NCBI RefSeq assembly: GCF_014196625.1
Contig: NZ_JACIDZ010000001.1
Coordinates: forward strand, 62,001 to 126,000
Direction of reading: 5' to 3'
From: Martelella radicis
GTDB lineage: Bacteria > Pseudomonadota > Alphaproteobacteria > Rhizobiales > Rhizobiaceae
DNA: 64,000 nt
Every line of letters begins with the position of its first letter. Within the stretch, counting starts at the first letter, position 1. The position numbers were made by a program, and so were the translations under genes. The notes below the pieces were generated by a model. That model was not told the origin of the DNA and searched no databases. It was given only the letters and a program-made list of their open reading frames with translations. Below are positions 8,150-18,384 of this stretch, piece after piece.

Positions 8150-8941
8150 TTATGCCCAGTCGAAACTGAATTCGGCCACGAGCGGTACATGATCGGACGG
8201 CTTTTCCCATCCGCGCACATTTTTGTCGATGATGGTGGTTCGCAACCTGTCGGCCGCCTCGCATGAGAGAAGCATGTGGTCGATGCGGATACCGTTATTC
8301 TTCTGCCAGGCGCCAGCCTGATAATCCCAGAATGTATATTGTCCGGCGGCATCGTCCGTGCTCGTGACAGCATCATAGAGACCAAGCGCGCAAAGGGTGT
8401 TGAACGCATCGCGCGTCGCTGGAAGAAAAAGTGCGTCGCCGGCCCAGAGGTCAGGGTCATGGCAGTCGCCCGGGCGGGGAATGACATTGTAATCGCCTGC
8501 CAAAATCAGCGGCTCCTCGAGCGCAAGCTGTTGTGAAACATGATCTTTCAGGCGGGACATCCAGGCAAGTTTATAGGGGTATTTGTCGCTGTCGACGGGA
8601 TTGCCGTTCGGAAGATAGATCGAGGCGACACGTACGACACCGCCGGCCACGCTGAAGACGCCTTCGATATAGCGTGATTGGATATCATCCTCGGCGCCCG
8701 GCAAGCCGCGGCATGTCTCGTCCGGCGCCTTCTTGGAGATCAGCGCCACCCCGTTGAAACCCTTCTGCCCGTGGGTCTCCACGTGATAGCCGAGGGCTTC
8801 GATCGGTGCGCGCGGAAAGCTTTCGTCCTGCGACTTGATCTCCTGAAGGCAGAGGATGTCGGGGCTTTCCGCCGAGAGCCAGGCCAGAAGATTGTCCTGT
8901 CGCGCTTTGATGCCGTTGATGTTCCAGGTCGCGATTTTCAT
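8150..8941 (-). CDS. xthA: Exodeoxyribonuclease III
   Basis: An AP endonuclease and 3'-5' exonuclease of base-excision repair, 263 residues. It starts MKIATWNINGIKARQDNLLA and carries the exonuclease-endonuclease-phosphatase fold motifs in order: catalytic Glu in CLQEIKSQD, IYLPNGNPVDSDKYPYKLAW, GDYNVIPRPGDCHDP, the WDYQAGAW region, IRIDHMLLS and the C-terminal SDHVPLVAEF histidine. An upstream in-frame start near 9001 would add 20 non-homologous residues, so ATG 8941 is preferred. Confidence 0.93.
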   Translation of the reverse strand: MKIATWNINGIKARQDNLLAWLSAESPDILCLQEIKSQDESFPRAPIEALGYHVETHGQKGFNGVALISKKAPDETCRGLPGAEDDIQSRYIEGVFSVAGGVVRVASIYLPNGNPVDSDKYPYKLAWMSRLKDHVSQQLALEEPLILAGDYNVIPRPGDCHDPDLWAGDALFLPATRDAFNTLCALGLYDAVTSTDDAAGQYTFWDYQAGAWQKNNGIRIDHMLLSCEAADRLRTTIIDKNVRGWEKPSDHVPLVAEFSFDWA

Positions 8942-9149
8942 GGGGCCGCCTTTTCGGTGCTTCGACATCACTCTTATGCAGAGGACGACCTTGATTTGCA
9001 AACATCAACGCCGCGCCGATACGTGTAACGAATGGCTATTGCAAGACTTTCGGGAAATGTGACGATTTCGTGGCACGGAATTTGCATCGATGAAAACGCT
9101 AGCAGCAGGGGACAACGCGCGGTTTCGACCGCCTTCGAAAGAGAAATTC

Positions 9150-10517
9150 ATGAGTGAACAAAATCCGAGTGCGGAGCACCATCACATCATCTTCAAGCTC
9201 AACGACGTGCCTTCGCCGCACGCATCGTTTCTGGCGGCCTTCCAGCATATTCTCGCCAGCATTATCGGGATTGTCACGCCGACGCTGATCATTGGCGGCG
9301 CACTGGGTCTCGGCGAGAACATGCCTTACCTTCTGGCGATGGCGATGTTTGTGTCCGGCGTAGCGACCTTTATCCAATGCCGGCGTATCGGCCCGGTCGG
9401 CTCCGGGCTCCTGAGCGTCCAGGGAACGAGCTTCGCCTTTCTCGGGGTCATCCTGGCCGCGGGTTTCGCGGTGAAGGGCAGGGGCGGCACGCCGGAGGAT
9501 ATCCTGGCGATGATTTTCGGGCTCTGCCTCGTCGGTTGCCTGGTCGAGGTCGTCCTCAGCCAGTTCATCACCAAGATGGGGCGTATCGTGACGCCGACCG
9601 TCACCGGGATCGTCATCACGGTCATCGGCCTTTCGCTCGTGAAGTCGGGCTTCACCGATTTCGCAGGCGGCGCGGGGGCGGGGGAAAACCTCGGCGCACC
9701 GGTCAACATCTTCCTTGGCCTGCTTGTCGTCGCGGTCATCATCTTCTTTTCCTTCTCCAAGATCCCGATGGTGCGGATTGCCGCGATCATGCTCGGGCTG
9801 GTCGCCGGTTTCGTCGTATCGATCTTCTTCGGCATGGTGGATTTCTCGCGGCTCGGCGCGCAGCCGATGTTTGCCATTCCCCAGCCGCTCCGTTACGGGC
9901 TTGATTTCGATATCGGCCTGTTCATTCCGATTGCCTTCGTCTACCTGATCACCGCGATCGAGACGACGGGCGACCTGACCGCGAACTCGGTCATCTCCGG
10001 CGAGCCGGTCCAGGGCGATGTCTATCTCAACAGGATCAAGGGCGGCGTTCTGGCAGACGGCATCAATTCCGGTCTCGCTGCGCTGTTCTGCACCTTCCCG
10101 AACACCACATTCAGCCAGAACAACGGCGTGATCCAGATGACGGGCGTGGCAAGCCGTCATGTCGGCTTCTATATCGCCGGCATTCTCGTGGTCATGGGCT
10201 TCTTCCCGGTCATCGGCGGGGCCTTTCTGCTGGTGCCCAAGCCGGTGCTCGGCGGCGCCACCGTCGTTCTGTTCGGTTCGATCGCGGTCGCCGGCATCCG
10301 TATCCTTGCCTCGGAGCCGATCGACCATCGCAAGGTCTACATCATGGCCGTTTCCTTTGGCCTTGGCCTTGGCGTCACCCTGGTGCCCCAGTCGATGCAG
10401 CAGATGCCCGACATCATCCAGAAGGTGTTCGCCACGCCGATCACGCTTTCGGGTCTGTCAGCGATCATTCTTTCCCTGGTCATTCCGGAAAGCGCGGGCA
10501 AGGCGATCAAGGACTGA
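9150..10517 (+). CDS. NCS2-family xanthine/uracil (purine) permease
   Basis: A proton-coupled nucleobase symporter of the nucleobase-ascorbate transporter family, 455 residues from ATG 9150, with about 14 hydrophobic segments. The family signature appears as SQNNGVIQMTGVASR, and the TM8 region carries YLITAIETTGDLTANS with the substrate-binding glutamate. The sequence groups by eye with xanthine and urate carriers (XanP/UacT) more than with UraA, so purine transport is the better guess. An in-frame ATG at 9090 lacks a ribosome site; 9150 is preceded by a modest GAAAGAGAA. It ends at a terminator shared with erpA. Confidence 0.85.
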   Translation: MSEQNPSAEHHHIIFKLNDVPSPHASFLAAFQHILASIIGIVTPTLIIGGALGLGENMPYLLAMAMFVSGVATFIQCRRIGPVGSGLLSVQGTSFAFLGVILAAGFAVKGRGGTPEDILAMIFGLCLVGCLVEVVLSQFITKMGRIVTPTVTGIVITVIGLSLVKSGFTDFAGGAGAGENLGAPVNIFLGLLVVAVIIFFSFSKIPMVRIAAIMLGLVAGFVVSIFFGMVDFSRLGAQPMFAIPQPLRYGLDFDIGLFIPIAFVYLITAIETTGDLTANSVISGEPVQGDVYLNRIKGGVLADGINSGLAALFCTFPNTTFSQNNGVIQMTGVASRHVGFYIAGILVVMGFFPVIGGAFLLVPKPVLGGATVVLFGSIAVAGIRILASEPIDHRKVYIMAVSFGLGLGVTLVPQSMQQMPDIIQKVFATPITLSGLSAIILSLVIPESAGKAIKD

Positions 10518-10535
10518 CGGCCTGATAAAACGAGA

Positions 10536-10566
10536 AGAGGCCGCGCTTTCGGGCGCGGCCTCTTTC
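10536..10566. terminator. Bidirectional terminator between the permease gene and erpA
   Basis: An 11-bp perfect stem AGAGGCCGCGC/GCGCGGCCTCT (10536-10546 with 10553-10563) with a 6-nt loop. It is followed by TTT on the plus strand and by a T-rich run on the minus strand (complement of TAAAACGAGA). It lies between two convergent genes and can serve both. Confidence 0.8.
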
Positions 10567-10587
10567 ATTCCGAGAGTTTGGCTCGGA

Positions 10588-10920
10588 TCAGATCGCGAAG
10601 CTGGTGCCGCAGCCGCAACTGGCCACGGCGTTCGGGTTCTGGATCTGGAAGGACTGGCCGAGAAGGTTGTCGATGAAATCGATCTCCGCGCCGGCCATGT
10701 AGACAAGCGAGATGCTGTCGATCAGCACTGTCGCGTCGTCCTTGGTGATAACCACATCGTCCTCTTCCGGCCCTTCCACAAGGTCAAACTTGTAGGAAAA
10801 GCCGGAGCAGCCGCCGCCTTCCACGGAAACCCTGAGGGCGTGCTTGTCGTTCTCGCTGTTGATGATCGAGGCGATCCGCCGGGCGGCCGCGTCGGAAAGC
10901 GTCACTGTCTGGGCATCCAT
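10588..10920 (-). CDS. erpA: Iron-sulfur cluster insertion protein ErpA (HesB/A-type carrier)
   Basis: A 110-residue A-type carrier that passes Fe-S clusters to apoproteins. The three ligand cysteines are present: GGGCSGFSY in the middle and CGCG near the C-terminus (NAVASCGCGTSFAI). The start ATG has GGAGAATTGAG immediately upstream. It is divergent from dgt; the 207-bp space between them should hold both promoters. ErpA and related carriers are hard to separate by eye, but the short length and NPNAVASCGCG tail fit ErpA. Confidence 0.88.
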   Translation of the reverse strand: MDAQTVTLSDAAARRIASIINSENDKHALRVSVEGGGCSGFSYKFDLVEGPEEDDVVITKDDATVLIDSISLVYMAGAEIDFIDNLLGQSFQIQNPNAVASCGCGTSFAI

Positions 10921-11127
10921 CTCAATTCTCCAATACCGGGGCGTGCCGGGCCTGGCAGTCAGACCCTAAATCCGCGGGCATGTGCTTGTCCATCGCGCGC
11001 CAGCGGCCGCGATGTCTTTCAATGACTTCCAATCTTAGTTAAGAACGGCATTGAAGGCCGTCAACGGTCTATTTGCATCCGGGTTCTCCGTGTTCCGCAA
11101 AACATGCCTCGCGCAACAGGATAGAAA

Positions 11128-12345
11128 ATGACAATCGACAGATCGGCTCTGGGCTTTGGCGACGTGGCGCTCGCGGTCTATGCCTGCGATCCCTGGACAA
11201 GCCGCGGCCGGCTATTTCCCGAAGCCGACAGCCTTACGCGCTCGCCCTTCCAGCGCGACAGGGACAGGATCATCCATACCACGGCCTTTCGGCGGCTGAA
11301 ACACAAGACCCAGGTCTTCATCGCCCAGGACGGTGATCATTACCGCACGCGGCTGACGCATACGATCGAGGTCGCCCAGGTTGCCCGCTCGCTCGCGCGC
11401 GCGTTAAGGCTCGACGAGGACCTCGCCGAGGGCGTTGCGCTGGTGCATGATTTCGGCCACACGCCCTTCGGCCACACGGGCGAGGATGCCCTGCACGAAA
11501 AGATGACAGATTATGGCGGGTTCGACCACAATGCCCAGTCGCTGAGGATCGTCACCAGCCTGGAACGCCGCTATGCCGATTTCGACGGGATCAACCTCAC
11601 CTGGGAAGCGCTTGAAGGCCTCGTCAAGCATAACGGGCCGCTTCAGACGGCGGATGGCGAGGGCCTCGACGGCCCGGTGCCGCAGCCGATCATCGATTAC
11701 AGCCGGCGTCACGACCTCTGGCTTTCCACCCATGCGAGCCTTGAGGCCCAAGTGGCTGCGATTGCCGATGACATTGCCTATAACACCCATGATATCGATG
11801 ACGGGCTGCGCTCGGGCTATCTGACCTACGAGATGCTGGAGGAGGTGCCGTTCCTCGCCGGCCTGATGCGCGAAGTGCATGACCGCTATCCCGATCTCGA
11901 GGCCGCGCGCTTCACCAACGAGATTATGCGCCGCCAGATCACGGCCATGGTGGAGGATGTGATCGGCGTCACCCAGGCCAACCTGCGCGAAACGCGACCG
12001 GAGAATGCCGACGAGGTGCGTCTTTGCGGGCGCACGCTTGCCGCCTTCTCGCCGGAGATGTCCGAGATCGACCGGCAGATCAAGAAACTGCTGTTCGGTC
12101 ACATCTACCGCCACCCCGACATCATGAAGATCCGCGCCGGCGCGGCGCAGATCGTCAGCGAACTGTTCGACGCCTATTTCGCCGATCCGGCTCTGATGGG
12201 CTCTCACCCCTGGACAGACGGTATCGAGGCGCTCACCCCGGCTCAGCGCGCGCGCCATGTCGCCGATTATCTGGCCGGAATGACCGATACCTATGCCGAG
12301 AAGACCCACCGGCAGCTGTTTGACCATACCCCTGAATTGCGCTAG
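11128..12345 (+). CDS. dgt: Deoxyguanosinetriphosphate triphosphohydrolase-like HD protein
   Basis: A dNTP triphosphohydrolase-family enzyme, 405 residues, hydrolysing dNTPs to nucleoside and triphosphate. HD-domain metal ligands are seen as [14 protein letters not shown], the paired [17 protein letters not shown], and [16 protein letters not shown]-terminal [20 protein letters not shown] is typical of the type 2 subfamily in alphaproteobacteria. It lies just upstream of argS, the order seen in rhizobia. Confidence 0.9.
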   Translation: MTIDRSALGFGDVALAVYACDPWTSRGRLFPEADSLTRSPFQRDRDRIIHTTAFRRLKHKTQVFIAQDGDHYRTRLTHTIEVAQVARSLARALRLDEDLAEGVALVHDFGHTPFGHTGEDALHEKMTDYGGFDHNAQSLRIVTSLERRYADFDGINLTWEALEGLVKHNGPLQTADGEGLDGPVPQPIIDYSRRHDLWLSTHASLEAQVAAIADDIAYNTHDIDDGLRSGYLTYEMLEEVPFLAGLMREVHDRYPDLEAARFTNEIMRRQITAMVEDVIGVTQANLRETRPENADEVRLCGRTLAAFSPEMSEIDRQIKKLLFGHIYRHPDIMKIRAGAAQIVSELFDAYFADPALMGSHPWTDGIEALTPAQRARHVADYLAGMTDTYAEKTHRQLFDHTPELR

Positions 12346-12368
12346 AGCCGCCGCAAACAGCGCTTTTA

Positions 12369-12384
12369 GCCGCCTTTGGGCGGC
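12369..12384 (+). promoter_or_regulatory. Small hairpin just upstream of argS
   Basis: GCCGCC-TTTG-GGCGGC forms a 6-bp GC stem with a tetraloop 14 nt before the argS ATG at 12399. There is no U-run, so it is more likely a leader structure than a terminator. Confidence 0.3.
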
Positions 12385-12398
12385 CCATGGAACATGAC

Positions 12399-14159
12399 AT
12401 GAACCTCTTCACCGATTTTGAGCAAAGACTGAATGAACGGCTGCTGACGATTGCGGCGATTGCGGAAAAAAGCGCGTCACTCGATTTCTCGCGCCTTGTG
12501 GTGGAACCGCCGCGCGATCCGAGCCACGGCGATATCGCCATCAATGCCGCGCTTGTTCTGGCGAAGCCGCTCGGCAAGAAGCCGCGCGATCTCGCCGGCG
12601 AAATCGTCGCGGCGCTTGAAAGCGATGCGGACATCGCCGAGCTTTCGATCGCCGGCCCGGGCTTCATCAATATCCGTCTTTCGGATGCATTCTGGAAGCG
12701 CATGCTGGTTGCCGCCCTTCGCGAGGCGGAGGATTTCGGCCGCAGCGCCACCGGCGGCGGACGGAAGGTCAACGTCGAATATGTCTCGGCCAATCCGACC
12801 GGGCCGATGCATGTCGGTCACTGCCGCGGCGCGGTCGTGGGCGATACGCTCGCCAATATTCTCGATTATGCCGGTTTTGATGTGACCAAGGAATATTACA
12901 TCAACGATGCCGGCGCGCAGATCGACGTTCTGGCCCGCTCGGTCTTCCTGCGCTACCGCGAGGCTTTGGGCGAGGATATCGGCGCGATCCCCGAAGGTCT
13001 CTATCCGGGCGATTATCTCATTCCCGTGGGAGAGGGGCTGAAGGCCGAATTCGGTCCTTCGCTGCATAACCTGCCGGAAGAGGAGTGGATGCCGATCGTG
13101 AAGGATCGGGCGATCGATGCCATGCTGTCGATGATCCGGGAAGATCTCGAGGCGCTCAATGTCCGCCACGAGGTGTTCTTCTCCGAACGCACGCTCCACG
13201 CCGATGATGCGTCGATGATCCGCACGGCGATCAATGACCTCACCTTCAAGGGGCATGTCTACAAGGGCACGCTGCCGCCGCCGAAGGGGCAGATTCCCGA
13301 AGACTGGGAGGACCGCGAGCAGACGCTGTTCCGCTCCACCGAAGTGGGGGACGACATCGACCGCCCACTGATCAAGTCGGACGGCAACTATACCTATTTC
13401 GCCGCCGACGTCGCTTACTTCAAGGACAAATACGATCGCGGTTTTCACGAGATGGTCTATATTCTCGGCGCGGACCATGGCGGCTACGTAAAGCGTCTTG
13501 AGGCTGTCGCCAAGGCGGTTGCCGGCGCCGATGCCAAGCTGACCGTGCTGCTCTGCCAGCTCGTCAAGCTCTTGCGCAACGGCCAGGAAGTGAAGATGTC
13601 GAAACGTTCCGGCAATTTCGTCACGCTGCGCGAAGTGGTTGACGAGGTCGGCCGCGATTCCGTCCGCTTCATGATGCTCTATCGCAAGAGCAGCGAGCCG
13701 CTGGACTTCGACTTCGCCAAGGTCACCGAGCAGTCCAAGGATAATCCGGTCTTTTACGTCCAGTATGCCCATGCGCGTTCGATGTCGGTGATGCGCCAGG
13801 CTCAGGAAGCCTTTGCCGGGCTCGATATCTCGCAGAAATCTCTGGAAAAGGCCGTGCTTGAAGCGGATTTCGAGCCGGAAGAGCTCAAACTTGTGGCAAA
13901 ATTGTCAGAATATCCGCGAGTCGTGGAGTCGGCCGCACTGATGCGCGAGCCGCATCGACTGGCGTTTTACCTCTATGATCTTGCGTCGAACTTCCATTCC
14001 CACTGGAACAAGGGGAAGGAAAAGAAGGAATTACGCTTTATTAATGAGGGTGATAGACAATCGACGCTTGCAAAACTGGGACTGGTTTCTTCCGTGGCCG
14101 CCGTCCTGCGCTCCGGCCTGACGCTGACGGGCACGGATGCACCGCAGGAAATGCGCTAG
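12399..14159 (+). CDS. argS: Arginyl-tRNA synthetase
   Basis: A class I aminoacyl-tRNA synthetase charging tRNA-Arg, 586 residues. The N-terminal Add-1 domain ([16 protein letters not shown]) precedes the HIGH motif in [28 protein letters not shown] is the KMSKS equivalent, followed by a C-terminal anticodon-binding DALR domain ([31 protein letters not shown]). ATG 12387 is also in frame, but 12399 gives the usual family N-terminus. It lies between dgt and the SPOR gene. Confidence 0.95.
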   Translation: MNLFTDFEQRLNERLLTIAAIAEKSASLDFSRLVVEPPRDPSHGDIAINAALVLAKPLGKKPRDLAGEIVAALESDADIAELSIAGPGFINIRLSDAFWKRMLVAALREAEDFGRSATGGGRKVNVEYVSANPTGPMHVGHCRGAVVGDTLANILDYAGFDVTKEYYINDAGAQIDVLARSVFLRYREALGEDIGAIPEGLYPGDYLIPVGEGLKAEFGPSLHNLPEEEWMPIVKDRAIDAMLSMIREDLEALNVRHEVFFSERTLHADDASMIRTAINDLTFKGHVYKGTLPPPKGQIPEDWEDREQTLFRSTEVGDDIDRPLIKSDGNYTYFAADVAYFKDKYDRGFHEMVYILGADHGGYVKRLEAVAKAVAGADAKLTVLLCQLVKLLRNGQEVKMSKRSGNFVTLREVVDEVGRDSVRFMMLYRKSSEPLDFDFAKVTEQSKDNPVFYVQYAHARSMSVMRQAQEAFAGLDISQKSLEKAVLEADFEPEELKLVAKLSEYPRVVESAALMREPHRLAFYLYDLASNFHSHWNKGKEKKELRFINEGDRQSTLAKLGLVSSVAAVLRSGLTLTGTDAPQEMR

Positions 14160-14222
14160 AGACCGTCTCATCCGCACTTATCTCGCGTCGTTGCCGGCGC
14201 GAGGCAGCATCGGTGGTAGAAG

Positions 14223-16439
14223 ATGGCAGATAACAACAAGCCGGATCGTTCAAAGCCTGGTCCCGCACACACGGACGAGGACGATCCCTTCGCCGAACTG
14301 GCGCGGCTGATCGCCCCGCGCGAGGCGGAACGGCCCCGTACGGCAGAGACTGCCGATGACCTGGCCGACGAGTTGCTGCGCGAATTTAACGCCTATCCCG
14401 GTCATTATCCGAGCGCCGAGACCGAACAGCAGGAGCCGGTCGCGTCGGAGCCGGAACCAAGCGCCCCGCCAATGGCGTTCGAAAGCTTCCATCCTGTCGG
14501 CGCTTTTCAATCTGAAGCCCCTCAACCGCCCGATGAGCGGGAGCCCGTGGCGCCCGAGTTCGGCGAGGCGGGCCTTAATGAGGGGTTGCTTGAAGACGAG
14601 CTCCGGCAATCGATCTCCTCTCTCGATCTCTCCGAGGATGAGCAGAACGAACCGCCGTCCGCCGATGAAGGCATTCACCCGGACAAGCTGTTCGCGCCGC
14701 AGGCGTTCGAATTCGAACAGCCTGACGAAGAAACCGTGCCGGAACCCGCAGAAAGCGGAGACTGGGCGTCGTCCTATGCCTTTGGCGAACCGCCGGCGAG
14801 CGATGCCGAGATCGAGCGGGACGAAAATGATCTGGCGCTCGACCTTGATGAGCTGGAACTCGAGCTTGCCGATGTGGCCCGGCCCGAAAATGACGGCCCT
14901 GAACCTTTGGAAGAGGCGGGCGCGGGCGAAGCGGGACGCGATGACGTCTTCGATCCGGCGGCAATCATTCCGACCGACGAAATGCCGCGACCGGTTGATG
15001 AACTCGATCTGCCGCGTATGGGTGATGAGGCTGAAACCGGTCACGAACCGCCGCCGCCGGTCTATGAATTCGATCTCGATGAAGAACTCGCCGATATGCT
15101 GGCGAGCCAGTCGGCTCTCGTCGATCCGTTGAGCGAGACGCCGGCCGAGCCCGAGCCGGTCATTCAGCCCGTTCCGCCGCCGCCGAACGATCGCGTCTAT
15201 GACGACGATATCGAGCGGGCTCTTGAGGAAGGTTTCCAACTTGCCGAAAGCCGGGGAGGAGCCGCGCCGCCGACCTATCCAGACGCCGGCGACGACGTTT
15301 ATTACGATGGGGATGAGCAGGAACAGCGGACGAGCTGGCTTGCCGTCACCTTCATGGGCTATGGTCGCATATTGCTGTTCGGCCTTGCCTTTGTCGTGAT
15401 CGCGGTGCTGGCCGTTTTCGCGAGCCTTCGCTATATCGGCGGAGAAGGAGACAGCGGCCCGGTCATTATCGCTGCGGATGACACGAGCGTGAAGGAAGCC
15501 CCCGAGGATCCGGGCGGCGAGGTCGTTCCCAACCAGGACAATGTGATCTTCAACGACGCATCCGATACGCTCGACGCCGCGCCGCGTCAGGGCAGCCTGA
15601 TCGCTTCGGATCAGGAGCCGGTCGATGTCGATGATATCGCGCCCAATCCGTTGGCCGACAGCGCCTCAAACGCGCCTGCGGACCAGGCCGGAGGAGGCGT
15701 TGTCGAGCCGCGCCGGGTCCGCACCATCATCGTTCGCCCGGACGGCACGCTGGTCGAGCGCGCGGAACCGGAGACCGGAAACACGGGTGAAAGCGGCGTA
15801 AGAGGGCTCGAGACCATCACCGCCATGCCCGATGACACCGGAAGGCTGGTGCCCTCCCAAACGGTGGAGGAGACCGGTAATTCCGACGAGGCCGCGCCCG
15901 ATGATACGCAAAGCCCCTCCGTCGCCGATGTGCTGAATGGCGCTGCCGATACGGATGCTTCATCGGGGGCGACGGACCTGACCGACCAGCAAGCTCTGGA
16001 AGACGCTGCACCGGAAGCCGCGGCTGAGCCGGTGCCCGATTTCGGCATCGCCAATGTGCCGATCCCGACGCCGCGTTCATCGACCGGGGGCGCGCCGTCC
16101 GTTGCCGCGCGGCCAACGCCGGCTGCGCCGAGCCAGCCGACCGTAGCGACTTCTCCCGCAGCCTCCGCCGCTCCTGCGACCAACGCCGCGCCCTCTTCGC
16201 GCTATGCGATGCAGATCGCATCACTGCCGACGGAAGCCGAGGCCCAACAGGCCTATCGACGTCTGGCGGCCCAGTATCCGGCGGTGCTTGGACGCAGGCC
16301 GGTGGAAATCGTCAGGGCTGACATCGCGGGCAGAGGCACCTACTACCGGGTTCGTATCCCGGCCGACAATCTTTCGGACGCCCTGTCGCTCTGCGAGAAC
16401 TTCAAGGCCGCAGGCGGCAGTTGCTTCGTGCCGCGCTAG
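14223..16439 (+). CDS. Single-pass inner-membrane protein with C-terminal SPOR domain
   Basis: A protein of 738 residues in three parts. A strongly acidic, low-complexity cytoplasmic region of about 375 residues is rich in Glu, Asp and Pro. One transmembrane helix follows near residues 378-402 (ILLFGLAFVVIAVLAVFASL). A Pro/Ala/Thr-rich periplasmic linker leads to a SPOR domain over about the last 75 residues (RYAMQIASLPTEAEAQQAYR ... YYRVRIPADNLSDALSLCEN). SPOR domains bind denuded septal peptidoglycan, so a role at the division site is likely. It sits directly before nagZ and scpAB, the arrangement typical of rhizobia. Confidence 0.85.
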   Translation: MADNNKPDRSKPGPAHTDEDDPFAELARLIAPREAERPRTAETADDLADELLREFNAYPGHYPSAETEQQEPVASEPEPSAPPMAFESFHPVGAFQSEAPQPPDEREPVAPEFGEAGLNEGLLEDELRQSISSLDLSEDEQNEPPSADEGIHPDKLFAPQAFEFEQPDEETVPEPAESGDWASSYAFGEPPASDAEIERDENDLALDLDELELELADVARPENDGPEPLEEAGAGEAGRDDVFDPAAIIPTDEMPRPVDELDLPRMGDEAETGHEPPPPVYEFDLDEELADMLASQSALVDPLSETPAEPEPVIQPVPPPPNDRVYDDDIERALEEGFQLAESRGGAAPPTYPDAGDDVYYDGDEQEQRTSWLAVTFMGYGRILLFGLAFVVIAVLAVFASLRYIGGEGDSGPVIIAADDTSVKEAPEDPGGEVVPNQDNVIFNDASDTLDAAPRQGSLIASDQEPVDVDDIAPNPLADSASNAPADQAGGGVVEPRRVRTIIVRPDGTLVERAEPETGNTGESGVRGLETITAMPDDTGRLVPSQTVEETGNSDEAAPDDTQSPSVADVLNGAADTDASSGATDLTDQQALEDAAPEAAAEPVPDFGIANVPIPTPRSSTGGAPSVAARPTPAAPSQPTVATSPAASAAPATNAAPSSRYAMQIASLPTEAEAQQAYRRLAAQYPAVLGRRPVEIVRADIAGRGTYYRVRIPADNLSDALSLCENFKAAGGSCFVPR

Positions 16440-16528
16440 CTGCGGTTTCGGCTCAGGCGCCTGAAGAAAACTGTGCATGAAGCGCGGGCGAATTTCGCGC
16501 TTTCGCGCGGAACCTCTATGATTCGCGG

Positions 16529-17548
16529 ATGACCGAGACACGCAAGGCCATGATTCTGGGATGCGGCGGAACGCGCCTCAGCGCGGAGGAGACAGATTTC
16601 TTCCGCGCCGTTCAGCCGTGGGGGTTCATCCTGTTCAGGCGCAATGTCGAAAGCCTCGCCCAGGTCAGGGCGCTGACGGAGGCGATGCGCGAGGCGGTCG
16701 GTTGGTATGCCCCGGTCTTCGTCGATCAGGAGGGCGGCACGGTGCGCCGTCTGCGGCCGCCGCTGGTGCGCGATTATCCGGCGGCCTCCGTCATCGGCGC
16801 GCTCTATGCGACATCAAGGACGGCGGCGCATGAAGCGGCCTTTCTCAGCGGACGGCTGATGGCCGGCGACCTTCATGCGGTCGGCATCAATTGCGACTGC
16901 GCCCCCGTGCTCGACATCCCGCCGGAACCGGGCACCGGTTTTCTTGCCGACCGGGCCTTCGGCACGGACCCGGACCAGGTGATCGCGCTCGCCACGGCCC
17001 AGGCCGAAGGGCTGAAGGCCGGCGGCGTGCTGCCGGTGATCAAGCACATGCCGGGCCACGGGCGCGGCCTGCTCGATTCGCACCAGCGTCTGCCGGTGGT
17101 CGATGCCTCGCTTGAGACGTTGCGCGAGAAGGATTTTCGTCCGTTCCGGGAAATCCCGGGCATTGCCATGGCGATGACCTGCCATGTCCTGTTTGAGGCG
17201 GTCGACCCGGAAAACCCGGCATCAGCCTCGCGCAAGGTCGTTGAGGATATCATGCGCGGCGAGATCGGCTTCGACGGGCTGATCATATCCGACGATATCT
17301 CGATGAACGCGCTTTCCGGCGATATCGCGATGAGGGCGTGCGCCGTTGCCGCCGCCGGCGTCGACATCGTTCTGCATTGCAATGGCGATATGGATGAAAT
17401 GCGCGCCGTGGCCGAAGAGGCACCGCCACTCGCGGGCGCGGCGCTGGAAAGAGCGGAGCGGGCGCTTGCCGGCGCGCCCGAGGCCGACGACAGCGATCTC
17501 GCGGCATTGTCGCGCCGGTTCGATGATCTGCTTGAGGGGAAGGGGTAG
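16529..17548 (+). CDS. nagZ: Beta-N-acetylhexosaminidase of peptidoglycan recycling
   Basis: A GH3 family cytosolic enzyme removing GlcNAc from anhydro-muropeptides, 339 residues. Motifs: VFVDQEGGTVRRLRPP near the N-terminus, the KHMPGHGRGLLDSHQRLP loop carrying the catalytic His/Asp region, and the nucleophile Asp in LIISDDISMNAL. No signal peptide, as expected. The next gene starts 5 bp downstream, so it is cotranscribed with scpA and scpB. Confidence 0.92.
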   Translation: MTETRKAMILGCGGTRLSAEETDFFRAVQPWGFILFRRNVESLAQVRALTEAMREAVGWYAPVFVDQEGGTVRRLRPPLVRDYPAASVIGALYATSRTAAHEAAFLSGRLMAGDLHAVGINCDCAPVLDIPPEPGTGFLADRAFGTDPDQVIALATAQAEGLKAGGVLPVIKHMPGHGRGLLDSHQRLPVVDASLETLREKDFRPFREIPGIAMAMTCHVLFEAVDPENPASASRKVVEDIMRGEIGFDGLIISDDISMNALSGDIAMRACAVAAAGVDIVLHCNGDMDEMRAVAEEAPPLAGAALERAERALAGAPEADDSDLAALSRRFDDLLEGKG

Positions 17549-17553
17549 GCCGC

Positions 17554-18384
17554 ATGCAGGACGATTTCTTCCCGGAAAATCCGAACGGAACCGTCGAGGT
17601 TCGCGCTGCTGGCGAGGCCGTTCTGGTGATTGATGTCGGCGGGTTCGAAGGCCCGCTCGACCTTCTCCTGCATCTGGCCCGCACGCAGAAGGTGGATCTT
17701 GCGCGCATCTCCGTTCTGGCGCTTGCCGAGCAATATCTCCAGTTCATCGAAAGCGCACGGCGCATCCGCATAGAGCTTGCCGCCGATTATCTCGTCATGG
17801 CGGCCTGGCTCGCCTATCTCAAGTCGCGGCTGCTGATCCCGCGCCGGGCAAGCGACGAGGAACCGTCGGGCGAAGACATGGCGGCAACGCTCGCCCACCG
17901 GCTGAAACGGCTGGAGGCCATGCGCGACGCCGCCGCCAAGATCGTCAATCGCAACCGGCTCGGTCGCGATACCTTCCAGCGCGGCGCGCCGGAGCATATT
18001 CCCGACGAGACCGGATCGTCCTACACGGCGACGCTTTATGAGCTTCTGGATGCCTATGCCAATCTCCGCCAGCGCCAGGCCGTAACCGAAGTGACCATCG
18101 AGAAGCGTCTCGTCTGGTCGCTGACCGATGCGCGCGAACTGCTGCAGGAGTTGATCGGCGAGATCGTCGAATGGACCGCGCTCGATCGTTATCTGCTGCG
18201 CTACCTCACGCGCCCGGAAGAAATGCGCACCGCGATCGCCAGCACCTTTGCCGCGTCCCTGGAACTTGTGCGCGAGGGCCGGCTCGACCTGCGTCAGGAA
18301 GAAGCCTTTTCGCCGATCCTGATGCGGCGCGGCAGCGGCCGATTGCCGCAGTCGGGCGCGATCTCCGGGGAGGCGGCCGAATGA
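17554..18384 (+). CDS. scpA: Segregation and condensation protein A
   Basis: The kleisin subunit of the SMC-ScpAB condensin, 276 residues. The N-terminal SMC-neck contact region shows GGFEGPLDLLLHLARTQKVD and IELAADYLVMAAWLAYLKSR, and the C-terminal winged helix FAASLELVREGRLDLRQEE. It starts 5 bp after nagZ with a GGGGAAGGGG ribosome site and overlaps the scpB start by ATGA, indicating translational coupling. Confidence 0.93.
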   Translation: MQDDFFPENPNGTVEVRAAGEAVLVIDVGGFEGPLDLLLHLARTQKVDLARISVLALAEQYLQFIESARRIRIELAADYLVMAAWLAYLKSRLLIPRRASDEEPSGEDMAATLAHRLKRLEAMRDAAAKIVNRNRLGRDTFQRGAPEHIPDETGSSYTATLYELLDAYANLRQRQAVTEVTIEKRLVWSLTDARELLQELIGEIVEWTALDRYLLRYLTRPEEMRTAIASTFAASLELVREGRLDLRQEEAFSPILMRRGSGRLPQSGAISGEAAE